This document shows positions 35,271 through 42,760 of a stretch of 64,000 nt of DNA, one piece after another. The position numbers were made by a program, and so were the translations under genes. The DNA comes from Streptomyces echinoruber. GTDB taxonomy: Bacteria; Actinomycetota; Actinomycetes; Streptomycetales; Streptomycetaceae. The notes under the pieces were generated by a model that was not told the DNA's origin, searched no databases, and saw nothing but the letters and a program-made list of their open reading frames with translations. The stretch's first letter is position 1. Each line of letters starts with the position of its first letter. The DNA lies in contig NZ_BMWH01000002.1 in assembly GCF_014651135.1 (NCBI RefSeq), forward strand, positions 310,001 through 374,000, in the 5' to 3' direction.

Positions 35271-35447
35271 TCAGGCGTTCGAGTTGAACGTGACCGACCG
35301 GGAGGCCGGGACGGGCGTCGCGCGCTCGGTGGCCCGCACGGTGCGCGGGGCGTACGGGTCGATGTCGGCCAGCGGCGTGTGCCGGCGGGATGGCTGGGCG
35401 GGGGCTGACGAACGCGGCGTCCGCGCCGTCGTCACGGGGAGGTTCAT
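35271..35447 (-). CDS. fxsA: FxSxx-COOH precursor peptide
   Basis: 58 residues from the ATG at 35447 (an ATG at 35486 would add 13). The C-terminus reads SVTFNSNA, i.e. F-x-S-x-x-COOH with Phe54 and Ser56, the defining ending of FxsA substrates. The leader is Pro/Arg/Thr-rich (PLADIDPYAP, then ERATPVPASR). It lies 232 bases upstream of fxsB on the same strand, as in known cassettes. FxsB should link the Phe ring to Ser. The leader is less acidic than those I remember, which may be a divergent subtype. Confidence 0.8.
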   Translation of the reverse strand: MNLPVTTARTPRSSAPAQPSRRHTPLADIDPYAPRTVRATERATPVPASRSVTFNSNA

Positions 35448-35742
35448 GGTCGTCTCGTCGCTTCGGTCGGGATGGCCGAACGCCATCGGTGGTCCCAGCC
35501 GGCCCGTCGTGGGCCGTGACCCGGAGCGTGACGCAGTGCCGGGTGCCGCCGCACGTCGAGGCGGTCTGGTCGTTGAGCGGACGATACATCAGAAAGTTGG
35601 CGCGAAGGCGGCGGCGCCGGGACTGTCCGGCCTCTGTCCGAGTCCCTGCTGGGTCCCTACTCTGAACCGTGGGAGCGTGCCCCTGTCACGGGGGGGACCA
35701 ACGGGGCACCACGGGGGAACCACGGGGGAGCATGGGGGGACC

Positions 35743-36660
35743 ATGGGGACCACGCTGACACCGCCACCGCGCAGCACGCTGGGCGACGGGGACCTTCCTC
35801 CGCTGTTCCGGCAAAGTGATCAACTGGCGCTGCTCTGTCAGAGTGAGTCCTTCCGGGCCGTGCGCACCCACCTGCTCCTGCTGCTCCTGGCGACGGCCGC
35901 CGCCACCGCGGCCGAACAGATACGCGGCCACGCACCGGCGGCGCTGGCGGCGGCCCTGTACGCGCTGACCGTCCTGATCGGCCTGCACACCTCCCGGCGC
36001 CGGGCCCGGGCCCGCTGGCAGGCCCACCGGGCCGTCGCCGAGCTGCTGAAGTCGCTGGCCTGGCAGTACATGGTGCACGGCGGCCCCTTCCACTCCCGGG
36101 TGCCCGACCCGGAGGCCCTGTTCGCCGAGCGCCTGGAGGAACGGCTGCGGGAGCTGCGCAAATGCGGCTGGCAGGACGCGCGCGAGGGGGCCGCGACACG
36201 CGGCACGGCGCAGATCACGCCCGCCATGCGCGCGGTGCGGGCCAAGCCCTTCGAGGTGCGCCGGGACCTGTATCTGCGCGACCGGCTCCTGGAACAGGCC
36301 GTGTGGTACAAGAACCGCGCCGCCCAGGCCCACCGCGCCTCCGCCCGCTGGTCCGCCGTCACCGCCGCGCTGACCCTGCTGGCGCTGGCCGCCGCGGTGC
36401 TGCGGGCCCTCGGCGTCATCGGCGGCTGGGACCTGGCCGGCCTGCTCAGCGCGGGAGCGGCGGCCGGCGTGGCCTGGCAGGAGGTGCGCCGGCACCGGCC
36501 GCTGACATACGCGCACTCGCTGATCGAGCAGGACCTGGAGACACTCCGGGTGGCCATGTCCACCACGGTCACGCGGGAGGGGTGGGCGGAGGCGGTGGCG
36601 GAGGCGGAGCGGCTGGTGTCGCCGGCGCACACGGAGTGGCTGGTGCGGTTCGGAAGCTGA
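35743..36660 (+). CDS. SLATT/DUF4231-type membrane effector
   Basis: 305 residues; ATG 35743 has GGGGGGA upstream. Two membrane-segment pairs (about 45-60 with 68-86, and ~205-222 with 230-248) sit in a largely helical, basic protein, the SLATT/DUF4231 pattern. In comparative-genomics work SLATT proteins are predicted membrane pores triggered by SLOG or nucleotide-cyclase partners during phage attack. The SLOG gene is the next gene, convergent, 79 bases away. The gene is divergent from fxsA. Confidence 0.7.
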   Translation: MGTTLTPPPRSTLGDGDLPPLFRQSDQLALLCQSESFRAVRTHLLLLLLATAAATAAEQIRGHAPAALAAALYALTVLIGLHTSRRRARARWQAHRAVAELLKSLAWQYMVHGGPFHSRVPDPEALFAERLEERLRELRKCGWQDAREGAATRGTAQITPAMRAVRAKPFEVRRDLYLRDRLLEQAVWYKNRAAQAHRASARWSAVTAALTLLALAAAVLRALGVIGGWDLAGLLSAGAAAGVAWQEVRRHRPLTYAHSLIEQDLETLRVAMSTTVTREGWAEAVAEAERLVSPAHTEWLVRFGS

Positions 36661-36673
36661 ACACCCCTCTGCA

Positions 36674-36765
36674 GCAAGGGATATGACGGAAGATCAGCCG
36701 CTTAGTACTCCCTCCCGCGGCAAGGGATGTGACGGTACGTCAGTCGCGTAGCACTCCAGCCCGCC
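36674..36765. repeat. Two 46-bp tandem units spanning the SLOG gene stop
   Basis: Imperfect copies at 36674-36719 and 36720-36765. The second contains the last codons and stop of the SLOG gene; the first repeats that stop region beyond the gene. Confidence 0.75.
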
Positions 36766-37252
36766 ACAGCACCGTCACCGGCACCCCCTGGTGGCGGGCG
36801 TACGCCACCACCTCGGCGGTGCCGCCCCGGCCGCGGGCCGGGCGGCCGTCCCAGACGGCGACCAGGCGGTCGGCGTGGTCGACGATCCAGCGGCCCGCGG
36901 CGAGGTAGGCGTCCTCGTGGGTGGGCGCCGGGGGCAGCTTCACCCGGCGGCGGCAGGACCTCAGCAGGCGGCGGTAGCCGGCCAGCGCCTCGTCGCCGCC
37001 GAGATGGGCCTCGTAGTCCATGCCCGGGATCACGGCGGTGACCGGCACCCCGCTGTCCAGGGCGACGTCCGCGAAGAGCTGGTCGGCGCCGGCCGCGAGA
37101 CTGCTGAGGGCCTCCACGACGCCGCCGCCGCGCAACTGCGCGCGCATCGCGGCCCGCAGGGACGGCAGCAGGGCGGCGGGCAGGGACCGGTGACCGGTGA
37201 CACCGATACGGGTCACACCGGCACCGCCGCCGGTGGCCTGGGTGGAGATCAC
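36740..37252 (-). CDS. SLOG-domain (Rossmann-type) protein
   Basis: 170 residues from GTG 37252 (GAGGGGG upstream). RIGVTGHRSL at the N-terminus, SSLAAGADQLFADVAL, and DGRPARGRGGTAEVVAYAR with a Rossmann order of strands match the SLOG superfamily (related to DprA/LOG folds), proposed sensors of nucleotide-derived signals. It faces the SLATT gene, the usual genomic partner. A toxin/sensor pair is inferred. Confidence 0.75.
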   Translation of the reverse strand: MISTQATGGGAGVTRIGVTGHRSLPAALLPSLRAAMRAQLRGGGVVEALSSLAAGADQLFADVALDSGVPVTAVIPGMDYEAHLGGDEALAGYRRLLRSCRRRVKLPPAPTHEDAYLAAGRWIVDHADRLVAVWDGRPARGRGGTAEVVAYARHQGVPVTVLWRAGVLRD

Positions 37253-37438
37253 GCGGCGCCCCCTCGTCGTCGCCGTCGGTGACCTCACCCTAGCGGCGGG
37301 GGCACGCCGTGCGTAGGGGGACGGGGGAGCGCGTGGGGGCGGCCGGCAGCTCACCGTTCTCGGCACCGTCCACAACTCGGGGCGGGGGAGTGCGCGGGGT
37401 GGGGCGGGGGAGTGCGCGGGGGCGGCCGTGGGGCGCGG

Positions 37439-38476
37439 TCAGCCGGCCAGCGGGTCCAGCACCAGGGGCCGGATGCGGCCCTCCAGCATGGCGCCCAGGC
37501 CCTGGACGGCGCAGGTGTCGGGACGTTCGGCGATGTACACGGGCATGCCGGTGTACTGCCGCAGCATCTGGTCCAGGCCGGGCAGCAGAGCGCTGCCGCC
37601 GACCATGGTGATGCCGCGGTCGGCGAGATCGGCGACCAGGTCGGGCGGGCAGTCCCGCAGCACCTTGCCGATGCCGTCGAGGATCGCCGTCAACGGGGTC
37701 TGGATGGCGTCGCGGACGGCCGCGGTGTCGACGCGCACGGAGCGGGCGAGCCCGGTGGCCACGTCCCGGCCGTGGATCTCGGTGGAGTCCGGGCCGTGCG
37801 GGCTCAGGCCGTTCCCGGACAGGGCGAGCTGCAGGGGCCGCACGGACTGGGCGGGCAGCACGAGCGCGTGCTCGTGCCGCAGGTGCTGCACGATCGCGTG
37901 GTCCACGGCCTCGCCGCCGACCGGGATGCGTTCGGCGGTCACGATGGAGCCCAGCGACAGCACGGCCACCTGCGTGGCGGCCGCCCCGCACACCATCACC
38001 ATGGTGGCCTCCGCCCGCTCCACCGGCAGCCCGCAGCCGACCGCCGCGGCGATCAGCGTGTCCACCAGCTCCACGCGGCGCGCGCCGAGCCCGACCAGCG
38101 TCTCGATCGTGGCGCGCTGGGCGAGCGGATCGGCGTCGTGCGGGGTGCAGGCCGCGGCGCGCAGGAACGGCCTGCGGCGCAGCGAGCGGCGGACCTTGCC
38201 GCCGAGCAGCTGCCGCAGCATGCGCTGCGCCATCTCGATGTCGACGACCGTGCCGCCGGAGATCGGGCGCACCACGCGGATGTAGTTCGGCGTGCGGCCC
38301 GTCATCTTCTCCGCGAACTCACCCACCGCGATCAGCGCGTCGGTGCGGGTGTTCACGGCGGCGACCGACGGCTGGTCGACGATCAGGCCGGAACCCCGGA
38401 CGTAGACGCGGGTGCGGGCCGCGCCCAGGTCGACGGCGAAGTGGCAGCGGCGCAGCCGCTCCAGCGTGGCGGTCAT
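37439..38476 (-). CDS. MreB-like actin homologue
   Basis: 345 residues with the MreB/Mbl fold: phosphate-1 loop FAVDLGAARTRVYV, phosphate-2 loop MVMVCGAAATQVAVLSLG, and adenosine loop TMVGGSALLPGLDQML. The first loop departs from the usual DLGTAN, so nucleotide binding may be altered. Streptomyces carries several such paralogues acting in sporulation or wall integrity. ATG 38476 is the likely start. Confidence 0.8.
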   Translation of the reverse strand: MTATLERLRRCHFAVDLGAARTRVYVRGSGLIVDQPSVAAVNTRTDALIAVGEFAEKMTGRTPNYIRVVRPISGGTVVDIEMAQRMLRQLLGGKVRRSLRRRPFLRAAACTPHDADPLAQRATIETLVGLGARRVELVDTLIAAAVGCGLPVERAEATMVMVCGAAATQVAVLSLGSIVTAERIPVGGEAVDHAIVQHLRHEHALVLPAQSVRPLQLALSGNGLSPHGPDSTEIHGRDVATGLARSVRVDTAAVRDAIQTPLTAILDGIGKVLRDCPPDLVADLADRGITMVGGSALLPGLDQMLRQYTGMPVYIAERPDTCAVQGLGAMLEGRIRPLVLDPLAG

Positions 38477-38797
38477 GCGGAGCCTCCCGAGAGCGCGGAT
38501 CGTGGGGCCGCCATCGGCGGCGGCATCGCGGCGCACCGGTCGGTGGCCTTTTCGGCATCCTGCGGGGGATCGGCGCGGACCGCCTTTTGGAGGGGGCCGT
38601 GCGGGGTGCCGCCGAATGGGTGGTCTTCGGGGCCGGGGGCCGGGGCACGGGCGGGGGTCCCCGGGGCGGGGGCGTGGGGCCGTGGGTTCCGGGCGTGGGG
38701 CCGTGGGTTCCGAGGCCCGTGCCCCGGGTGCGGGGCACAGGACCCGAGGCATGGGCGTGGGGTACGGGACCCGGGGCCCACAGAGCTCTTCTCGGCT
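38477..38797. other. Intergenic stretch with G-rich repeats
   Basis: 321 bases without a gene. Two 21-bp near-identical units (from 38671, GGCGTGGGGCCGTGGGTTCC and its copy at 38692) lie in a run of G-rich sequence. Confidence 0.6.
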
Positions 38798-39265
38798 TCA
38801 GGACTCGGCGGGCCAGAACTGCACGAGGTACTTCTCCACGCCGTGGCCGGTACCCTCCTGCTCCGACAGCGCAGCAGCTTCTCTCCGGCCACTGCAGCTC
38901 ACGCGCACACGCCACGACCCGCCCGAGTCCGAGAGCGTGATCACGTCGTCGGCGCGGCCCAACCCCATGGACCACACGGCAACTTCACCGCTCGCCGACT
39001 CGAAATCCGCTTCAGCCTGCTCATCCCACTTCCCGGGATTCTCTGCGGGCGGCGGGCCATCCCACACCTGCACGGTGACCGCGGCGGTGTGCGTATGTCC
39101 GGCGCTGTAGACGTCGAGACGGCCGGGGAAGGGGTTCAGGAACACACCTTCGGCGAAGTCGTCCGGGAACGGCACCGGCAGATCGGCATCGTCGGACTCC
39201 TGAAAGCCAAAGCCGTGGTACTCCACATCGGCATCGAGGTGTTGCTGCCGGACAAGCACGGCCAT
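38798..39265 (-). CDS. Hypothetical protein
   Basis: 155 residues, soluble, acidic, with beta-strand-like alternation (AAVTVQVWDGPPP, EVAVWSMGLGR, SWRVRVSCSG). No signal peptide, membrane segment or family I recognise. ATG at 39265. The next gene (39475) is divergent and encodes a small XRE protein. Confidence 0.55.
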   Translation of the reverse strand: MAVLVRQQHLDADVEYHGFGFQESDDADLPVPFPDDFAEGVFLNPFPGRLDVYSAGHTHTAAVTVQVWDGPPPAENPGKWDEQAEADFESASGEVAVWSMGLGRADDVITLSDSGGSWRVRVSCSGRREAAALSEQEGTGHGVEKYLVQFWPAES

Positions 39266-39474
39266 GAAAGCCCCTTCACCGAGACACCCTTCACCGAGAC
39301 AGACGACTGGTCCTCAGTGTGATCCCAAGCCGCTCTCGGTGCATGCCGGTTGGGCTTGCGAAGAAGGGAGCTCGTCCAGAGACACGCGCCCCACGGCCCT
39401 GCCGATGCTCGGGGAGCGCGCCCATGACATCCCCACTCCGGCACCGTGGCCGACCCCATCGACCGTACGAGCGC

Positions 39475-39771
39475 ATGACCACAGTCCCAGGGCCTGGAGC
39501 CGCCTACGAAGGGAGCCGGCTCCCTGCCCAGTTTTGTCGAGTGCCTCGCGACGCCCCGGACTGGATCATCGAACGACGTCGCGAGCCGGGCGACCGCATC
39601 GCCGATCTGCGGGTGGCCGCGCACCACACCCAGGAGTCCTTCTGCGAGGCCACCGGCATCAGCCGCAGCCACCTCCAGCGCATCGAGTCCGGCGAGGCAG
39701 ATCCCCGTTACGGAGACCTCCTGCGGATCGCCGCCGCGCTCGACACCCGGGTCTCGCTCCTCGTCGACTGA
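39475..39771 (+). CDS. Small XRE-family HTH protein
   Basis: 98 residues; the HTH occupies ~45-98 (IADLRVAAHHTQESFCEATGI then SRSHLQRIESGEADP). The N-terminal ~40 residues are Pro-rich. There is no sensor domain, so it may act alone or with a partner. It is convergent with the methyltransferase gene of the second radical SAM locus and divergent from the hypothetical gene at 38798. ATG 39475 chosen. Confidence 0.7.
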   Translation: MTTVPGPGAAYEGSRLPAQFCRVPRDAPDWIIERRREPGDRIADLRVAAHHTQESFCEATGISRSHLQRIESGEADPRYGDLLRIAAALDTRVSLLVD

Positions 39772-39841
39772 CGCCAAAGGCCCCGCCCGTCCGCTCTCGT
39801 GGCAGACAGGCGGGGCCGCCGGAGTCGTGATCTCGCCCGGC

Positions 39842-40972
39842 CTACAGGGTCACGGACCAACCGCCCCGGGACAGCGTCGTTTCACCGTCCGGGGAGATGC
39901 GCACGCGGGCTCCGTAGACCGGCAGCCCTCCCTCACGGTTCAGCCGGTTGCGGATGCGTTCCAGCGCATCCCACAAGCGTCGCGGACCACCCTGATACAC
40001 GGTCGGCGCGTCAAGGAATCCGGCAGCTGTTGCCCGCGCCCACGACCCGTCGGCGTGCACCATCCACACCGTCCGCTCATCCCCGTCCTGCTGGACGCGG
40101 TGCTCGATCCCCGGCACCTCCAGTTCCAGCATCGACATGACGTCCCAGGAGTCCGGCACGTACAGCAGTGGATACCGGCTGGTGCTCACCTGGTCGGCGT
40201 CGGCGAGCTGCGCCGTTTCCCACACCTCCTCGGCCGGTGCTTCGTAGTCGTCCCCGTGCCGTGTGCGCATGAACCCCGCCGGGTCCCGTGCGATGCGGCC
40301 CACGGCTCCGCCGTCCTCCGTCTTGTCCGCGGTGAGGATCAGTCCGGTTCCAGCGATGGTGGTGACCAGTCGCCCGCCAGGTCGCAGCGCAGCCAGCCAC
40401 GACGCCGGTACGGGCCGCACGGACACCGTGGACACGATGCGGTCGTACCGGCCTGGCAGGTCACCGGTGATGTCGCAGACGGCCAGCTCGGGCCGGCAGT
40501 CGGTCATCGCAAGCCTGTCTGCCGCCCGTTCCACAAGGTCCGGGTCGACGTCGATGCTCGTCACCTGCTTGTCGCCGAGGCGCCGGCAGGCGAGGGCGGT
40601 GCCGTAGCCCGTCCCCGTGGTGACCAGCACCTCGGAGTCGTCGGCGATCATCGCGTGCCGGTACATCTGCACGATCAGCCCGGGCAGGGGGCTGGAGGAC
40701 GTGGGACGCCCGGTCACGACGGCGCCCGCTGGAGCAGCGTCGGCGTGCAACGGACCCACCCGAGTCACGAGCGTACGGTCGCTGTACACGGTGCGCAGCC
40801 ACTCGTCTGCCGGCAGGGACCGCCCGTCCTTCGCCTTCCACCGGCCGCCCGTGTTCTCCCACCAGCGCGGGACGAAGACGTGCCGTGGCACGCCGGCCAG
40901 CGGCCCGTGCCAGCGGGACTCCGGGCGGACGACCTCGGCCGCCAGGCGCCGCGCATACGCCTCCCAGTCCAT
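39842..40972 (-). CDS. PIMT-like methyltransferase of the radical SAM locus
   Basis: 376 residues; GGAGGCG precedes ATG 40972, 13 bases after the radical SAM stop. The N-terminal half resembles protein-L-isoaspartate O-methyltransferase: HVFVPRWW, SSSPLPGLIVQMYRH, TTGTGYGTALACRRL (SAM loop) and SIDVDPDLVERA. The second half (~210-376) is a separate domain of unknown fold. PIMT relatives act in several RiPP pathways, including an FxLD lanthipeptide type, by methylating Asp. That role is inferred from pairing with the radical SAM gene. Confidence 0.75.
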   Translation of the reverse strand: MDWEAYARRLAAEVVRPESRWHGPLAGVPRHVFVPRWWENTGGRWKAKDGRSLPADEWLRTVYSDRTLVTRVGPLHADAAPAGAVVTGRPTSSSPLPGLIVQMYRHAMIADDSEVLVTTGTGYGTALACRRLGDKQVTSIDVDPDLVERAADRLAMTDCRPELAVCDITGDLPGRYDRIVSTVSVRPVPASWLAALRPGGRLVTTIAGTGLILTADKTEDGGAVGRIARDPAGFMRTRHGDDYEAPAEEVWETAQLADADQVSTSRYPLLYVPDSWDVMSMLELEVPGIEHRVQQDGDERTVWMVHADGSWARATAAGFLDAPTVYQGGPRRLWDALERIRNRLNREGGLPVYGARVRISPDGETTLSRGGWSVTL

Positions 40973-40985
40973 CAGCGCCTCCGTC

Positions 40986-41912
40986 CTAGCTGTTGTACTT
41001 GGGGTTGCAGGCCGGCGTGCGGCTCGGGTCGCAGTCGTTGGAGTCCGCCGGCGTGCACGCACCGGTCGGGGCCGCACCCGGTGACGGCATGCACGAGTCC
41101 TCGTCCGGCGTGCATCCGGACCTGACGCGCGGCGGGATGAGCTGCTTCACCTGCCCCCAGCGGTCGCTCTCGAACACGGTCTTCAGACTCCCACCCTTCA
41201 CCGAACCGGTGGGCAGGAACCGGCCGAGAACACACGGCGTGACCGTGCCGTCCGGCATGATGGCGGCCCTGCCGTTGGCGCAGTTCCCGCACAGTTCAGA
41301 CGTGGACGGCAGCAGCTTGGCCGCGTTGCCGACCCCTCGGACACGGTCCATGTTGATGTCCGACACCCCGAGCGCTTCGAGTTCCGCGCGCGCCTGGTCG
41401 ACGCGCTGGCCCTCGAGGACGTCGACGATGCCGACCTGCACGTGGATGCCGCGCCGCAGCGCCTCGATGATGTTTGCGCGGGTGGCCGCGTGGCTGCCCT
41501 TTCGTCCGGTCACCGCGTCGTGCCCCTTGTCGGTGTCGGCGTAGTACGAGGTGGCCAGGGACACCCCACGCCGCTCGAACAACTCCCAGTGCTCCAGCCT
41601 CACCTTGTAGAGGTTGCTGTACACCTGGACACCGAGGCCGCGTTTCAGAGCGTGCTCCACCAGCTCGGTGAACTGGGGGTGCAGCGTCGGCTCGCCACCG
41701 ATGAACTGGACCTTCGTCACCCCGATGCGGGCGGCCTCGTCGATGACCTGCTTCCAGTCGTCAGCGGTCATGGTGCCGTGCCCCTTGGTCGGGCCGGCTT
41801 CGGCGTAGCAGTGCGACGAGCAGGTCAGCTGACACCGGTTGGTGATCTCCAGTTCGAGGAAGGTCACGCCACCCGGGGCGGTGTTGGCGGGCGGTTTGAG
41901 CAGTGCGGTCAT
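40986..41912 (-). CDS. Radical SAM protein with CX3CX3C cluster and Cys-rich tail
   Basis: 308 residues; GAAGGAGAGG precedes ATG 41912. The iron-sulphur motif is C27-QLT-C31-SSH-C35, one residue longer than the usual CX3CX2C. The SAM-binding FIGGEPTLHP (~76) and ATSYYADTDKG follow. A SPASM-like part has CGNCANGRAA and VTPCVLG. The last ~45 residues form a tail with five cysteines spaced by Pro/Asp/Ser (GCTPDEDSCMPSP ... DCDPSRTPACNPKYNS), which could bind clusters or be a fused substrate. Upstream lie a hairpin and two small genes; the methyltransferase follows. Confidence 0.8.
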   Translation of the reverse strand: MTALLKPPANTAPGGVTFLELEITNRCQLTCSSHCYAEAGPTKGHGTMTADDWKQVIDEAARIGVTKVQFIGGEPTLHPQFTELVEHALKRGLGVQVYSNLYKVRLEHWELFERRGVSLATSYYADTDKGHDAVTGRKGSHAATRANIIEALRRGIHVQVGIVDVLEGQRVDQARAELEALGVSDINMDRVRGVGNAAKLLPSTSELCGNCANGRAAIMPDGTVTPCVLGRFLPTGSVKGGSLKTVFESDRWGQVKQLIPPRVRSGCTPDEDSCMPSPGAAPTGACTPADSNDCDPSRTPACNPKYNS

Positions 41913-41958
41913 GTTGGTGCCTCTCCTTCGGGCTGTTGTTGCGGAGCGGAGACAAGGA

Positions 41959-41998
41959 CCTCTCCCGCCGGCGTCTTGCGGAACACCGGCGAGAGAGG
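41959..41998 (-). terminator. Hairpin between small genes and the radical SAM gene (possible attenuator)
   Basis: Arms CCTCTCCCGCCGG (41959-41971) and CCGGCGAGAGAGG (41986-41998) pair with one mismatch around a 14-base loop, 47 bases upstream of the radical SAM start and inside the same-strand unit. It could terminate, attenuate or stabilise the transcript. Confidence 0.45.
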
Positions 41999-42098
41999 CG
42001 GGCCCGCCCGCGCCGGGTCTTCCGGAACGCCGGCGGGGCGGGGGAGGCGGGGGATCTGAGGTGCGGCCCTGACCCGAAGCGGCCGCCATGGGGGTGCG

Positions 42099-42185
42099 TC
42101 AGTGCGGAGTCCTCGCGAGCACCAGGGCGAGGACCGGGCCGGTCACGGCCACCACGTACACGGCCAGGCCGAGGACCGCTCTCAC
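42099..42185 (-). CDS. 28-residue single-pass membrane peptide
   Basis: GTG at 42185 overlaps the preceding stop as GTGA. The product is almost entirely one helix (VRAVLGLAVYVVAVTGPVLA, then LVLARTPH). Short, coupled and hydrophobic, it parallels the 32-residue peptide at 9232. Possible precursor, channel-like or regulatory peptide; unproven. Confidence 0.45.
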   Translation of the reverse strand: MRAVLGLAVYVVAVTGPVLALVLARTPH

Positions 42186-42553
42186 GGCCGCCCGCCGCCC
42201 AAGGTCTTGTAGTGGTCGCACAGGGCGTTGACGCAGCGGGCGAGCTTCTGCGCCACGGCCACGCGGACCTCCGGCGTGCGGCCGTTCCCGAGCCGCAGCT
42301 TGCCGCGCGCGTCACCGACGCAGGCCAGGGCGCAGTGCCGCTGGGCGTTGTCCGTCGGTGTCCGCTCGGCGGCCTGCTGGACCTCGGGGATGAGCAGCTG
42401 CATGTGCCCGCGCAGCGCCAGCACGAGCGTGTCCAGATCGTCAGCGGAGAGCCCGGTGGCGAAGACGCGGCGCGCGGTGGCGCGCATCGTGTCGATGTCC
42501 AACGGGCGCGTATCCGGCTCTGCCGCGGTGGGCGGTTGGACTGTACTGTTCAT
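42182..42553 (-). CDS. DUF6415-like protein
   Basis: 123 residues, helical, GGAGGAG before ATG 42553. It begins with a flexible Pro/Thr segment, then LDIDTMRATARRVFATGLSA and LVLALRGHMQLLIPEVQQAA, a pattern I associate with Streptomyces DUF6415 proteins. Three cysteines (CALACVG and ARCVNALCDHY) recur near the end. Function unknown. It is divergent from the XRE-TPR regulator at 42761. Confidence 0.6.
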   Translation of the reverse strand: MNSTVQPPTAAEPDTRPLDIDTMRATARRVFATGLSADDLDTLVLALRGHMQLLIPEVQQAAERTPTDNAQRHCALACVGDARGKLRLGNGRTPEVRVAVAQKLARCVNALCDHYKTLGGGRP

Positions 42554-42702
42554 GGTGTCGACGCTCCTCCGTAGCGTTGGCCACGCCCCGGGGCCGTTCG
42601 CGCGGTCGCCGGGGTCGACTTGGGCCAATGTCCGGTCCGCTGACGTCTTCAGCGCGTATGAGTAGCGTGTCCTGTGCAGACCGTCAGCGACAGCGTTCTC
42701 CT

Positions 42703-42748
42703 GTCCGCTTCAGTCCGCATGGCTGCGGACACTGCGGACAGCGCGGAC
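42703..42748. promoter_or_regulatory. Array of GCGGAC boxes before the XRE-TPR gene
   Basis: GTCCGC (42703), then GTCCGCA (42713) and TGCGGAC (42724) as a perfect 7-4-7 inverted repeat, then TGCGGAC (42733) and CGCGGAC (42742). The last three boxes are exactly 9 bases apart. The array ends 12 bases before the ATG and overlaps the ribosome-binding area, so binding could block translation start or the promoter. Confidence 0.5.
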
Positions 42749-42760
42749 AAGGGGTGCCTG

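Noticed and set aside
41913..42089. N-terminal extension of the radical SAM protein to an ATG at 42089
   Set aside because: The extension is Pro/Arg/Gly-rich, passes through the hairpin, and a strong ribosome-binding site sits directly before ATG 41912.
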